Source: Desulfovibrio piger ATCC 29098 (lineage in GTDB: Bacteria; Desulfobacterota; Desulfovibrionia; Desulfovibrionales; Desulfovibrionaceae). From it: a stretch of 60,251 bases of DNA. Below, one piece after another: positions 35,339-44,797 of this stretch. The DNA is taken from NCBI RefSeq assembly GCF_000156375.1, contig NZ_DS996351.1, positions 219,202-279,452 on the forward strand, in the 5' to 3' direction. Both the position numbers and the translations under genes were made by a program. Within the stretch, counting starts at the first letter, position 1. The number at the start of each line of letters is the position of its first letter. Below the pieces are notes generated by a model, which had not been told where the DNA came from, made no database searches, and worked only from the letters and a program-made list of their open reading frames with translations.

Positions 35339-38300
35339 TTACGAATTGCTTTCCGTGCCGGGAAGGCTGTCCTGCGGGCCGAGGTTCCGGGGCGTGACGG
35401 CATGTGCCGGGCCGGGCCTGCGCATCTGCCTGCGCAGCCGGGCACGCCGTCCGGCCATGGACATGGCGTCCTCTGCGCTGTCCTCCCCGCCCTGCGGGGC
35501 CAGGAAGGCGGCAAGGTCCCTGATATTGGGATGGGCGAAGATGTCCGTGATGGCCACCTGCCTGTGGAGGAGTTCGCTGATGCGCCGCTGGAAAAGGACC
35601 AGCTGCAGCGACGTGGCGCCGAGATCGAAGAAGTTGTCCAGCACGCTGACCGTCTCCTTGCCGAGCATGTCCCGGATGATGGCGGTGAGCTGTTCTTCGG
35701 TCTCGCCCTCGGGATGCACGCATGCCGGTCCCGCAGCGGGGCCGGCCCCCAGCGCGGCCAGCTGCCTGCGATCGACCTTGCCGTTGGCGGTGAGCGGTAT
35801 GGCATCGATGACCGTCAGGGTCTGGGGCACCATGTAATCGGGCAGCCACTGCCGCAAAAGACCTTGCAGATCTTCGGGCGAGAGCCCCCCGGCCGCGGCC
35901 TGGTGGGGAAGGGATTCCGCCAGGGCACGGGTGAAGTCCCAGCCCGGTTCGCGGGTCACCGCCCCCCCTGTCAGGCAGTGCAGGTAGCGTTGCCCGGCTC
36001 CCAGGGAGAAGCTGCCGCGCAGCCTGTCGAAATCCAGCGCGCCTATCTGGCACAGACCGGCCCGCAGTTCCATGGCGGTCTCTTCCAGCAGCTGGCTCAT
36101 GAGTCCGGCTTCGATGAGGACGAACTCTTCGGACCTGTCCCCGTAGAGCGGACGGATGGCCTCCATGTCGGCCACGAGGAACAGGGCGAAGGCACTGTGG
36201 GAGAAGATGTCGGCATTGTGGCCGGGGAAGACGGTGGCCGCATCTTCAGGGGCATCGGCCATGCGGACGAGGGCGTTTTCCAGCGGATGATAATAATAGC
36301 AGCCGCCATCCAGCTCCCGGATCCTGCCGGGCCTGACCAGGACATAGACCTGTACGGCATAGGTCCAGCCCGCGGAGCCGTAGCGGTGCCTGACCACCGG
36401 CCACTGGGGGATGTCCAGGCCGCGCAGGCAGCCCAGCAATCTTTCGAACGCTTCCCGTTCCATGGGGGCTTCGGTGAAGCGGCGCGACGAGATGCGGCGG
36501 GAGAACAGGGACAGGCTGGTGGCCTCGTCCTCCGTGGCGAGACCGATGCGGGGCAGGCTGTCGAGGTCCTTGCGGAGGTTGTGCCCCGCCTGTTTGTAGG
36601 CCAGGCGTTCCACGTCATCCACAAGGGTGATGCCGACGTCCCTCATGCTCCGGTACCGGGCTTCGCGGGCTTCCGGGCTTTCGTCGGACGGTGCCGGCAT
36701 GACTGCCTGCGGTGCGGGAGACACGAAGCCGGCGAGCCTGTCGCCCTTGTCGCTCCTGAGGGCGATGACGGCGGCATTGCCCACGCCGGGGAGGGCGTTC
36801 AGGGCCCGTTCCACCTCGCCCAGCTCGATGCGGAAACCGTTGATCTTGACCTGGCTGTCTTTGCGGCCGAGGAATTCCAGAGTGCCGTCAGGCCAGTAGC
36901 GGCCCAGGTCTCCCGTGCGGTACAGGGCCTGCCCGCTGCGGGGATGGCGGAAAAAGGCCGCGGCCGTTTTGGAGGGATCGTTGAGGTAGCCGCGGGCCAG
37001 GCCCGCCCCGGTGATGTACAGGTCACCGGCCACAAGATCCGGGCAGGGGCTCAGGTCCTGGTCGAGGACAAGATATCCCTGGTTGGCCAGCGGACGGCCG
37101 TAGGGGATGCTGTGCCATTCTGCCGGGATACGGTCCACGATCTGGATGTTTGACCAGATGGCGGCTTCGGTGGCCCCTCCGAGGGCGGCAACGGTCATGT
37201 CCGGCCACAGTGCGTGCATGCGGTCCGGCATGGCAAGGGGGATCCAGTCGCCACTGAGCAGGGCCAGGCGCAGTCGTTCCGGCCTGTCTTCGGGGTGGTC
37301 GTCCAGATAGTCGAGCAGCAGCTGCATGAGCGAAGGGGTGCTGTTCCAGACGGTCACGCCCTGTTCCCGCATCAGGCGGCACCAGGCCGCGGGATCCCTC
37401 TCCTGTCCGGGAGCGGGGATGACGACGGCGCCTCCCGCTGCCGTGACGCCGAAAAGGTCGAACACGGAAAGGTCGAAGGACAGGCTGGCAAGGGCGATGA
37501 CGCGGTCACGGGGCCCAAGGTCCAGACGCTGCCCCAGGTCAGCCAGGGTATTGTGGGCTGCGGCATGGCTGACCATCACCCCCTTGGGCAGGCCTGTGGA
37601 GCCGGAGGTATAGATGACATAGGCCAGGCCCTCCGGCGATACGTCCGTATCCGGAAGGGGCGCCGCGGCCGGGGCCGCTTGTTCCGGGAAGGCGCGGAGG
37701 ACGGGGACGGCCTCGCTGCCGCAGGCTTCGGCCCTGGCTTCCAGGCCGGGCTGCACGAAGCAGAAGCGGACACCGGCATCCTTGAACATGTAGGCGATGC
37801 GCTTGTCCGGCAGGGAGGGGGACACGGGCAGATAGGCTCCCCCGGCCCGCAGGATGCCCATGACGGCCACGACCTGTTCCCAGCCCTTTTCCATCATGAC
37901 GGCCACGATCTCGCCGGGACGCAGGCCCCGCGAACGCAGCCCGTTCCCCAGCAGGCGGGAGATGGATTCGGCCTCGGCCCGGGACAGGCTGACGCCTTCG
38001 CCGATGACGGCGGCAGGGGCTCCATCCCGGGAGGCGTGGTCCAGGAAGGGGGCGAACAGCGTACGCGGCGGGATGGCCGCTTCTGTGGCATTGGCCGCAT
38101 GGCGGACGTCTGCCTGTGATGCGGGCAGCCGGTGCAGGGGCACAGGCTGCTGCCAGAGAGCGGCATCCTCGCACAGGGCCGTGAGGAAGTCGCCGTAGAC
38201 GGTGAACATGGCATCGAGCATCCCCGAGGGGAACAGGTCTTCCACCGCATCCCAGGTATAGACGAGCTGGCCCCGGTATTCGCAGACCTGATGGTCCAGC

Positions 38301-41300
38301 CATACCTGCGGCGTCTGGGAGACGGCATAGGCCAGCTTCGCTCCCAGGCCGTCGGCCGCGGCGAACGGATCGTCACCGCTGAGGGGCAGGGCGCTGGTGA
38401 AGACGACAGCGGAGCGGGAGGACGTCATGTCCTCGCCGTGATCCTTTGCCAGTTCCCGCAAAACGTCCACGGCGGAGAAACGGCTGTGTCCCATGTCCCG
38501 GATCAGCTGCCTGCCGAGAGCCGTTGCGTGCTCCAGGAAGGTGGCGCCTTTTTCCCTTTGGACTTCGAGCAGCAGCAGGCGGGTGAAGTCCCCCACCACG
38601 GCCCCCATTTCCTCATGCCGGTACCGGCGGTCGAAGGTCGTGAGCATGAGGCAGAAGTGCGGTTGCGCCGTCCAGCGGGAAAGGACGAGGCTGAAGGCCG
38701 CCAGCAGCAGGCCGGAGGGCGTGAGCCCCTGTGCGCGCCCCATTTCCTTGAGGCGGGCCCAGCGTGCGGCATCCAGCATCGCCGTGCGACGATGGAAGCG
38801 GGGGGTGCCGAGGCTTTGCGGCGTCCGTGCCAGAGGCAGCTCGGGACCTGCGGGCAGGAAGGGCAGGCGCTGCAGCCAGTACTCCCTGTCCGCCTGCCAG
38901 GCGGGCGTGTCCTTTTCCGCCTCGGCCGCCAGGACGCAATCCCTGAAGGAAAGGGCCAGAGGGCTTTTTTCCATTCCCGGGTCGGCATACCAGGCGGCGA
39001 GATCCTGCATCAGGATGCCGAAACTGTAGGCATCGGCCACCAGCAGATCCAGTTTGACGTGCAGGCGTACGGTAGCGGCATCCAGACGGCTTGCCGTGAT
39101 CTCCAGCAGAGGGGCCTTGTCCGTGGGCAGTACCTTGTGGGAAAGCTGTTCCCGTTTCTGCCGGAGGACGTGTTCCTTCTCCTCTTCGGCCAGGGCGGAA
39201 AGGTCTTCGAGCGGGATGCGGCAGGCAGGGACCGCAGGCAGGACGCGCTGCCGTCCGTCAGGCGTGATGACGCAGCGCAGCATGTCATGCCGTCTGACGA
39301 GGGCATCCAGGGCTTTTTCCAGCCGGGGGACGTCCAGTCCCGTGAAGTCCGCTTCCACATAATTGCTGCAACTGACGCCGCCCAGCGTCATGCTGCCGTC
39401 CCGTCCGATCCAGTAGGCGTGCTGCACGTCCGTCAGAGGGAAGGGCAGGTGCCTGTCTTCGGGACGGGCAACGATGTCCGTCATCTCCTGAGGGGCGGGA
39501 GCGGTCTGTCCCTGCAGGCACAGACGTTCCCGCAAGGCGGCCAGAGTGGCAGTTTCCATGAGCAGGGCCGGAGGCAGCGTCATGCCGAGGCGTCTGCTCA
39601 GGCGTTGCGCCAGCTCCATGAACAACAGGGAATCGAAACCGGCCCTGACCAGGGGCGTCTCAGGGGACAGGGAGACGTTTTCGGGCAGGCGCAGGACGGC
39701 GCGGGCCTCGCGGGAAAGCAGCGCCAGGAGCTCCGCATCGTCAAGACGGTCCGCACGCGCCGTCTCCTGCATGACGCACGATACGTCGGGGATCTCCAGC
39801 GGGGCGGGAGAGCGGCGTGCGGGCAGGGCGGCAGGGGCGTCTGTCATGTCCGTGCCGCCGAACCAGAAGCGCTCGCGTGCAAAAGGATAGGTCGGCAACG
39901 GTATGCGCCGGGCAGCACTGCCCGCATGGACGGCAGCCCAGCGCACGTTTGTACCGCGTGTCCAGCAGCAGGCCAGCACCGCGGCCATATGCTGCGGCGT
40001 CGCGGCGGCATCGGGAGCGAAGGCGGGGAGCAGCAGCGGCGTGTCCGCGGTATTGCCGTCGGGGAGGTCGCCGGGACGCATGGCCAGGATGTCGGCGGAT
40101 GGGGCAAGGCGCCGGGCCTGGGCGATGGCATGGGCTTCTTCCGGGGCTCCGGTCGTGGGGGCATATGCCCGCCAGAAGGCGGGATCGCGGGCTTCTTCGG
40201 CGGAGATGAGCCTGCTGCTACCCAGATTGAACAGGGGGAGGGAGACGGTCCCGGCTTCCGGGGCGCGGACCTTGAACTGCGGGATGGGGGCTCCATCATT
40301 TTCAAGGGCCCGGTACAGGGCAAGGCCTTCTTCCGGGTCGAGATGGCCTGCAAGGCAGGCCGCCACAGACACCGTCGCCGGTGTGCAGAGGATGGCCGCA
40401 GGTTCGCCGAGCATCCGGCGCCAGGCTTCGGCCGTGGCCATAAGATCCAGGAACGCCCTTGCCTGTCCATCCGTCTCCGTCCCGGAGGGCAGCTGCTCCA
40501 GCAGTGCGGTGCGGGCTGAGGCCAGCGGCGGGACATCCGGGAGGGAAGCGTCGGGGCAGCCCGTCATGCTGTCGAGGAAGAAGACCACCGGACGGTGCGG
40601 CGCGCTGTCCGGCACATGTCCCATGAAGGGCACGGGCATCCCCGAGGCGAGCTGTTCCAGCCCCCGGACGATATCCGGGCCCGCGAGGGCCGCACGGCAG
40701 GGCAGGGAGGCCCGGCCGGTGCCGCAGGTCAGGCAGGCATCGGCCATCTCCCGCTCCGGCGCCCGGGCAAGGTATTCCCTGTAGTCTGCCGCCAGCTCCC
40801 GCAGCTGGCCTTCCGATGCGGCCGCCAGCGGCAAGACGGGGAGAGGTCCGGGGAGCGTGCCGGAAGGCGCGTCTGTCAGGGGAGCTTCTTCGAGGATGAC
40901 ATGGACATTGGTCCCGCCAAAGCCGAACGAGCTGACACCGGCCCGGCGGGGACGTCCCGGGGTCCGGGGCCACGGGGTGGTGGCGACGGGGATGGCGGCC
41001 GGGATGCCGTCTGGCCTGATCTCGGGATTGAGGCGTTTCAGGTGCAGGTGCGGCGGGATGGCCGCGGCCTGCAGGGAAATGAGGACGCGGCAGACCCCGG
41101 CAAGACCGGCGGCAGCCTCAAGGTGGCCGACGTTCGTCTTGATGGAGGAGACCAGCAGGGGGCGATCGGCCTCCCTGCTGCCGCTGTAGACATCGCTGAT
41201 GGCGCCGAATTCGATGGGGTCGCCCAGGGGCGTGCCGGTGCCGTGGGCTTCGATGCCGTCGATGTCCGCGGCCGTAAGCCCGGCGTTATGGAGAGCTTCG

Positions 41301-44236
41301 CGCAGCAGGCGGGCCTGGGCCCGGCGGCTGGGGGCCGTAAGGCCGTTGCTCCGGCCGTCCTGGTTGACTGCCGAGCCGCGGACGATGCCCAGGATGGGAT
41401 CCTGGTCGTTCAGGGCCCTTTCCAGCGTTTTAAGAACGAGCACCACGCAGCCTTCGGCGCGGACATAGCCGTCGGCGTCGGCGGAAAAGGTCTTGCAGCG
41501 GCCGTCCGGGGCCATGAGATGGGCGTCGGTGAAGATATCCTGTCCTTCGCTTCCGGCCAGGATATTGACGCCGCAGGCAAGAGCGGTCTCGCATTCGCCG
41601 TCCCGCAGGCTGCGGCAGGCCAGGTGCAGGGCCAGCAGCGAGGACGAGCAGGCGCTGTCTACGGCCATGCTCGGGCCTTCGAACCCGTAAAAATAGGAAA
41701 GGCGGTTGGCCGCGATGCTGTGGGCGTTTCCCGTCCCCACATAGGCGTTGAGGCTCTGGCCGCACTGGAGACGGCGGTTCTCGTAATCGGAAGAGCTGAT
41801 GCCCGTGAAGACGCCTGTGCGGCTGCGGCGCAAACTGTCCGGCGCGATCCCGGCCCGCTCCAGTGCCTGCCAGGAGACTTCCAGCAGCAGGCGCTGCTGG
41901 GGATCGATCTCCACGGCTTCGCGGGGAGAGATACCGAACAGAGCGGCATCGAAAGCGCTGATGTCGTCCAGAAAACCGCCCCAGACAGCCCTGTCCCCGT
42001 CTTCAGGAGCGGCCGTACCGTCCCGGTGGGCGGGGTCGCGCCGGGTGATGGCATCCTTGCCGCCGAAGAGCAGTGCCTCCAGAGCCTCGGGGCTGTCGGC
42101 GCCCGGCAGACGGCAGGCCATGCCGATGATGGCCACCGCCTGTTGTCCGGCGCAGTGCGCGGGCAACGGGGCTTCATCGGAAAGGTCCCCGGCCATGAAC
42201 GACGCCAGCGAGGCGATGTCGGCATGGTCATAGAACAGGGTCGCGGGCAGAGGACGGCCGCAGGCCTGCTGCAATTCCCCGGTCAGGGCCACGGCCGTGG
42301 CCGATCCCATGCCCAGGGAGCTGAACGGCGTGTGCAGGCCCACGCTGTCTGGGGAAAGCCCCAGGCGCGCGGAAAGGCCGTCACGCAACCAGTTTTGCCA
42401 GGCCTCGCGGGAGGCGGGGGCATCCTGCTCCTGCGGGGGGCGGTTCCAGGCGGGGGCCCCGGCGCGGGGCTCTTCCCGCCATTCCGCCAGTACGGGCAGT
42501 TCGCCGTGAAGGTAAAGATGGCGGCACAGGGACTGCTGGATCTTGCCGCTGGTGGTCTTGGGCACGCCATGCCGCTTGCAGAGGACGACGGCGCAGGGGG
42601 AGATGTCGAATTCTTCGGAAAGACTGCGCCGGATGGCCGCCAGCGTCGCCTCGTGGGCTGTCGCGGGCAGGCGGGTCTCGAAGACCATGACCAGCCGTTC
42701 GCCGGCATCGCTGTCGATGCCGAAGGCGGCAGCGCCATTCTGCTCCAGCCCCGGCACGTTCTGCAGGACGCATTCCTCAAGGTCCTGCGGGAAAAAATTG
42801 CGGCCGTTGAGGATGATCATTTCTTTGCATCTCCCGGAGACGAAAAGATGCCCCCCGGACATGAAGCCCATGTCACCTGTCCGCAGGAAGGGCCCTTCGC
42901 CGGATCCGGCCAGCACGGCATGCAGGACGGTCTTCGTGGCTTCGGGCTGTTCCCAGTATCCCGGAGAAACGCACGTCCCCCTGATCCAGATCTCGCCCAG
43001 CTCCTTTTCTTCGACCTCCCGGCATGTCTGGGGATCGACGATGCGCACGTCATTGTTGCGCCCGGCCGTGCCGCAGGAAAGCAGCGGCATGGCATCGGCG
43101 TGCTGCTCCTGCAGGAAGCGTATGCGACCTGCGGCATATTCCTGCTTGTCGAGAAAAACGGCAAAATCGCCGTCATTTTTCCAGCAGCCTGTGGTGAACA
43201 GCGTGTTCTCCGCAAGGCCGTAGCAAGGATAGAAACTGGCAGGATCGAGACCGGCGGAACTGAAACGCTCCAGGAAACGGCGGATGGTCTTCAGGCGGAT
43301 GGGCTCGGAGCCGCAGTAGCAGACGGAAAGCGAACTGAGATCCAGCTCCCGGAGCCGATCCTCCGGGATGCGGTCGCAGCAAAGGTCGTAGGCAAAGTTG
43401 GGGCCGCCCGTCAGCTGGGCGCGATAGTGGGTGACGGCGCGCAGCCAGCAGAGAGGTTGGCGCAGAAAGGCCATGGGAGGCATGGTGACGCACAGGCAGC
43501 CCAGATGGAGCGGCGTCAGGATGCCGCCCACGAGGCCCATGTCGTGGAAGGGGGGCAGCCAGCTGACGGTGGGAATATTTTCCCGGAGCCGCATGTGCCC
43601 GGCGATGCTGTCCAGATTGGCCATGATGTTGCCGTGAGTGATGATGACTCCTTTGGGGCTGCTGGTGGAGCCGGAGGTATATTGCAGCCATCCGGGCGTA
43701 TGCGCAGTCAAAGGAAGTTCCTGCCAGGACCGGGACAGGGCATCGTCGGTCTCATCAAGGCAGATGATCCGTATGCTATCGGCAAAATGGACGCGTTCGG
43801 CCAGTTCTTCCACCGCCTTGCGCAGACGTGCGGAAGTGATGAAGACGCGTGAGCCGGAGTCTTCCACAATGCGGGCCAGACGATTGAATGTGCGGGCCAT
43901 GCGGGCCAGACCCGGAGGTGTCATGGGAACGGCGATGGCCCGCGCGTACAGGCAGCCGAAAAAGGCCGCGATGAATTCCAGGCCCGGCGGCAGCATCAGC
44001 AGGACGGGACGGCCGTCGCCCTGACCTGTGGCCTGGATGGCCGCGGCAATGGCACGTGCCCGCATGTCGAGGCGGCTGTACGAGCAGAGCTCGGCATTTT
44101 CCGCTTTTCCGTCGGGAAGAAAACTGAGCGCCGGAGAGTCGGGGTGGCTCAGGGCTTTTTTACGGATGCCGTCGATGATGGAGACGAAGGCATCATCTTC
44201 GGTCTTGCATGTCGTACCGGGACACTGCGTCGCCAT
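35339..44236 (-). CDS. NPS-A: loading and first module, FAAL-ACP-KS-dead AT-ACP-Cy-A(Ox)-PCP
   Basis: A 2965-residue megasynthase and first gene of the operon. Fatty-acyl-AMP ligase 1-590 (YTSGSTSSPKG near 190); ACP near 643 (LGMGSATAV, Ser present); KS 700-1115 (DSACSSSL, EAHGTGTPLGDP, NVGHLEAAAG). An AT-like region 1115-1450 keeps its flanks and the exit linker PLPTYPFARERFW but has CTPATVS where GHSxG should be. ACP GFDSLLF near 1535; Cy 1590-2030 (DLLVAD). A 2040-2520 and 2770-2830, code D-L-F-N-L-S-L-I-W for cysteine; an inserted nitroreductase-like oxidase (2524-2760, around SRRISSRRFTEAP) as in thiazole-forming NRPSs; PCP LGATSLQL near 2875. No KR, DH or ER. Start MATQCPG has AAGGAGGG 3 bp upstream; 35 codons of open frame before it lack a signal. 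Confidence 0.95.
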   Translation of the reverse strand: MATQCPGTTCKTEDDAFVSIIDGIRKKALSHPDSPALSFLPDGKAENAELCSYSRLDMRARAIAAAIQATGQGDGRPVLLMLPPGLEFIAAFFGCLYARAIAVPMTPPGLARMARTFNRLARIVEDSGSRVFITSARLRKAVEELAERVHFADSIRIICLDETDDALSRSWQELPLTAHTPGWLQYTSGSTSSPKGVIITHGNIMANLDSIAGHMRLRENIPTVSWLPPFHDMGLVGGILTPLHLGCLCVTMPPMAFLRQPLCWLRAVTHYRAQLTGGPNFAYDLCCDRIPEDRLRELDLSSLSVCYCGSEPIRLKTIRRFLERFSSAGLDPASFYPCYGLAENTLFTTGCWKNDGDFAVFLDKQEYAAGRIRFLQEQHADAMPLLSCGTAGRNNDVRIVDPQTCREVEEKELGEIWIRGTCVSPGYWEQPEATKTVLHAVLAGSGEGPFLRTGDMGFMSGGHLFVSGRCKEMIILNGRNFFPQDLEECVLQNVPGLEQNGAAAFGIDSDAGERLVMVFETRLPATAHEATLAAIRRSLSEEFDISPCAVVLCKRHGVPKTTSGKIQQSLCRHLYLHGELPVLAEWREEPRAGAPAWNRPPQEQDAPASREAWQNWLRDGLSARLGLSPDSVGLHTPFSSLGMGSATAVALTGELQQACGRPLPATLFYDHADIASLASFMAGDLSDEAPLPAHCAGQQAVAIIGMACRLPGADSPEALEALLFGGKDAITRRDPAHRDGTAAPEDGDRAVWGGFLDDISAFDAALFGISPREAVEIDPQQRLLLEVSWQALERAGIAPDSLRRSRTGVFTGISSSDYENRRLQCGQSLNAYVGTGNAHSIAANRLSYFYGFEGPSMAVDSACSSSLLALHLACRSLRDGECETALACGVNILAGSEGQDIFTDAHLMAPDGRCKTFSADADGYVRAEGCVVLVLKTLERALNDQDPILGIVRGSAVNQDGRSNGLTAPSRRAQARLLREALHNAGLTAADIDGIEAHGTGTPLGDPIEFGAISDVYSGSREADRPLLVSSIKTNVGHLEAAAGLAGVCRVLISLQAAAIPPHLHLKRLNPEIRPDGIPAAIPVATTPWPRTPGRPRRAGVSSFGFGGTNVHVILEEAPLTDAPSGTLPGPLPVLPLAAASEGQLRELAADYREYLARAPEREMADACLTCGTGRASLPCRAALAGPDIVRGLEQLASGMPVPFMGHVPDSAPHRPVVFFLDSMTGCPDASLPDVPPLASARTALLEQLPSGTETDGQARAFLDLMATAEAWRRMLGEPAAILCTPATVSVAACLAGHLDPEEGLALYRALENDGAPIPQFKVRAPEAGTVSLPLFNLGSSRLISAEEARDPAFWRAYAPTTGAPEEAHAIAQARRLAPSADILAMRPGDLPDGNTADTPLLLPAFAPDAAATPQHMAAVLACCWTRGTNVRWAAVHAGSAARRIPLPTYPFARERFWFGGTDMTDAPAALPARRSPAPLEIPDVSCVMQETARADRLDDAELLALLSREARAVLRLPENVSLSPETPLVRAGFDSLLFMELAQRLSRRLGMTLPPALLMETATLAALRERLCLQGQTAPAPQEMTDIVARPEDRHLPFPLTDVQHAYWIGRDGSMTLGGVSCSNYVEADFTGLDVPRLEKALDALVRRHDMLRCVITPDGRQRVLPAVPACRIPLEDLSALAEEEKEHVLRQKREQLSHKVLPTDKAPLLEITASRLDAATVRLHVKLDLLVADAYSFGILMQDLAAWYADPGMEKSPLALSFRDCVLAAEAEKDTPAWQADREYWLQRLPFLPAGPELPLARTPQSLGTPRFHRRTAMLDAARWARLKEMGRAQGLTPSGLLLAAFSLVLSRWTAQPHFCLMLTTFDRRYRHEEMGAVVGDFTRLLLLEVQREKGATFLEHATALGRQLIRDMGHSRFSAVDVLRELAKDHGEDMTSSRSAVVFTSALPLSGDDPFAAADGLGAKLAYAVSQTPQVWLDHQVCEYRGQLVYTWDAVEDLFPSGMLDAMFTVYGDFLTALCEDAALWQQPVPLHRLPASQADVRHAANATEAAIPPRTLFAPFLDHASRDGAPAAVIGEGVSLSRAEAESISRLLGNGLRSRGLRPGEIVAVMMEKGWEQVVAVMGILRAGGAYLPVSPSLPDKRIAYMFKDAGVRFCFVQPGLEARAEACGSEAVPVLRAFPEQAAPAAAPLPDTDVSPEGLAYVIYTSGSTGLPKGVMVSHAAAHNTLADLGQRLDLGPRDRVIALASLSFDLSVFDLFGVTAAGGAVVIPAPGQERDPAAWCRLMREQGVTVWNSTPSLMQLLLDYLDDHPEDRPERLRLALLSGDWIPLAMPDRMHALWPDMTVAALGGATEAAIWSNIQIVDRIPAEWHSIPYGRPLANQGYLVLDQDLSPCPDLVAGDLYITGAGLARGYLNDPSKTAAAFFRHPRSGQALYRTGDLGRYWPDGTLEFLGRKDSQVKINGFRIELGEVERALNALPGVGNAAVIALRSDKGDRLAGFVSPAPQAVMPAPSDESPEAREARYRSMRDVGITLVDDVERLAYKQAGHNLRKDLDSLPRIGLATEDEATSLSLFSRRISSRRFTEAPMEREAFERLLGCLRGLDIPQWPVVRHRYGSAGWTYAVQVYVLVRPGRIRELDGGCYYYHPLENALVRMADAPEDAATVFPGHNADIFSHSAFALFLVADMEAIRPLYGDRSEEFVLIEAGLMSQLLEETAMELRAGLCQIGALDFDRLRGSFSLGAGQRYLHCLTGGAVTREPGWDFTRALAESLPHQAAAGGLSPEDLQGLLRQWLPDYMVPQTLTVIDAIPLTANGKVDRRQLAALGAGPAAGPACVHPEGETEEQLTAIIRDMLGKETVSVLDNFFDLGATSLQLVLFQRRISELLHRQVAITDIFAHPNIRDLAAFLAPQGGEDSAEDAMSMAGRRARLRRQMRRPGPAHAVTPRNLGPQDSLPGTESNS

Positions 44237-44620
44237 GTTCCCTCCTTTTCTGGGTGGGCCAGAGCAAAGGGCATCCCGTGGGCACGGCGGACAGACCGGC
44301 GCAAAGCTCCGGTCATGCAGACCGGTAGCGGATAAGCGCACGAAGGAGCGGGGCCGTTACACCGGGGGGTGTTTGTTCTGGCAAAGTGCCCTGGAGCGTT
44401 CAGCTGGAAGCTGGCACCGGGCATACAGGACAGCAGGGAGTTCCGCAGAAAGGAGCAAAGGAGGATCTTCTGGATATGATGCCGGGGAGAATCATGGAGG
44501 GCAGGCCGGTGAGGGACACGGGGAGGCGTTTGCCGCGGGGCAGGCTGGATGCGGCGGAGAGCGAGCGGGAGGCAGGGTAGTGCATGGCAATGGGGTCTGG
44601 CTGAGGGTGTGGGAGGTTTC
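44237..44620 (-). other. Long 5' leader of the biosynthetic operon
   Basis: About 380 bases separate the predicted promoter from the first start codon, with no sizeable gene. It contains three alternating 6-base blocks on the minus strand (CCGGTC 44325-44320, GACCGG 44314-44309, CCGGTC 44299-44294), so the middle one can pair with either neighbour. A 31-codon frame (44495-44400) has four cysteine codons among its last 15, but no clear ribosome binding site. This could be an attenuation-type leader; the evidence is weak. Confidence 0.35.
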
Positions 44621-44627
44621 TTGATAA

Positions 44628-44656
44628 AACATATTGAAAAAGAATTTCAAAGTCAA
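44628..44656 (-). promoter_or_regulatory. Biosynthetic operon promoter with Fur-box-like palindrome in the spacer
   Basis: On the minus strand TTGACT (44651-44656) and TATGTT (44628-44633) are 17 bp apart. The spacer itself (44634-44650) is the palindrome TTGAAAAAGAATTTCAA. Compared with the Desulfovibrio Fur-box consensus as I recall it, WTGAAAATNATTTTCAW, it matches 14 of 16 defined positions. AT-rich sequence upstream of the -35 box (44657-44700) resembles an UP element. Fur bound here would block RNA polymerase when iron is plentiful. The promoter geometry is seen directly; the regulator is inferred. Confidence 0.75.
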
Positions 44657-44797
44657 TAAGGAAAACGTAATTCTTCAAAAAAATTATATTTTCGTAAAAA
44701 AGTCGTTCCTCCTCGTGTAAACGAAGGCACGACATGCTGAAAATCATCGGGGGGCTTGCTGGTGGTACGGCGGGCTTCGCCGGGAGCAGACAGGGAC

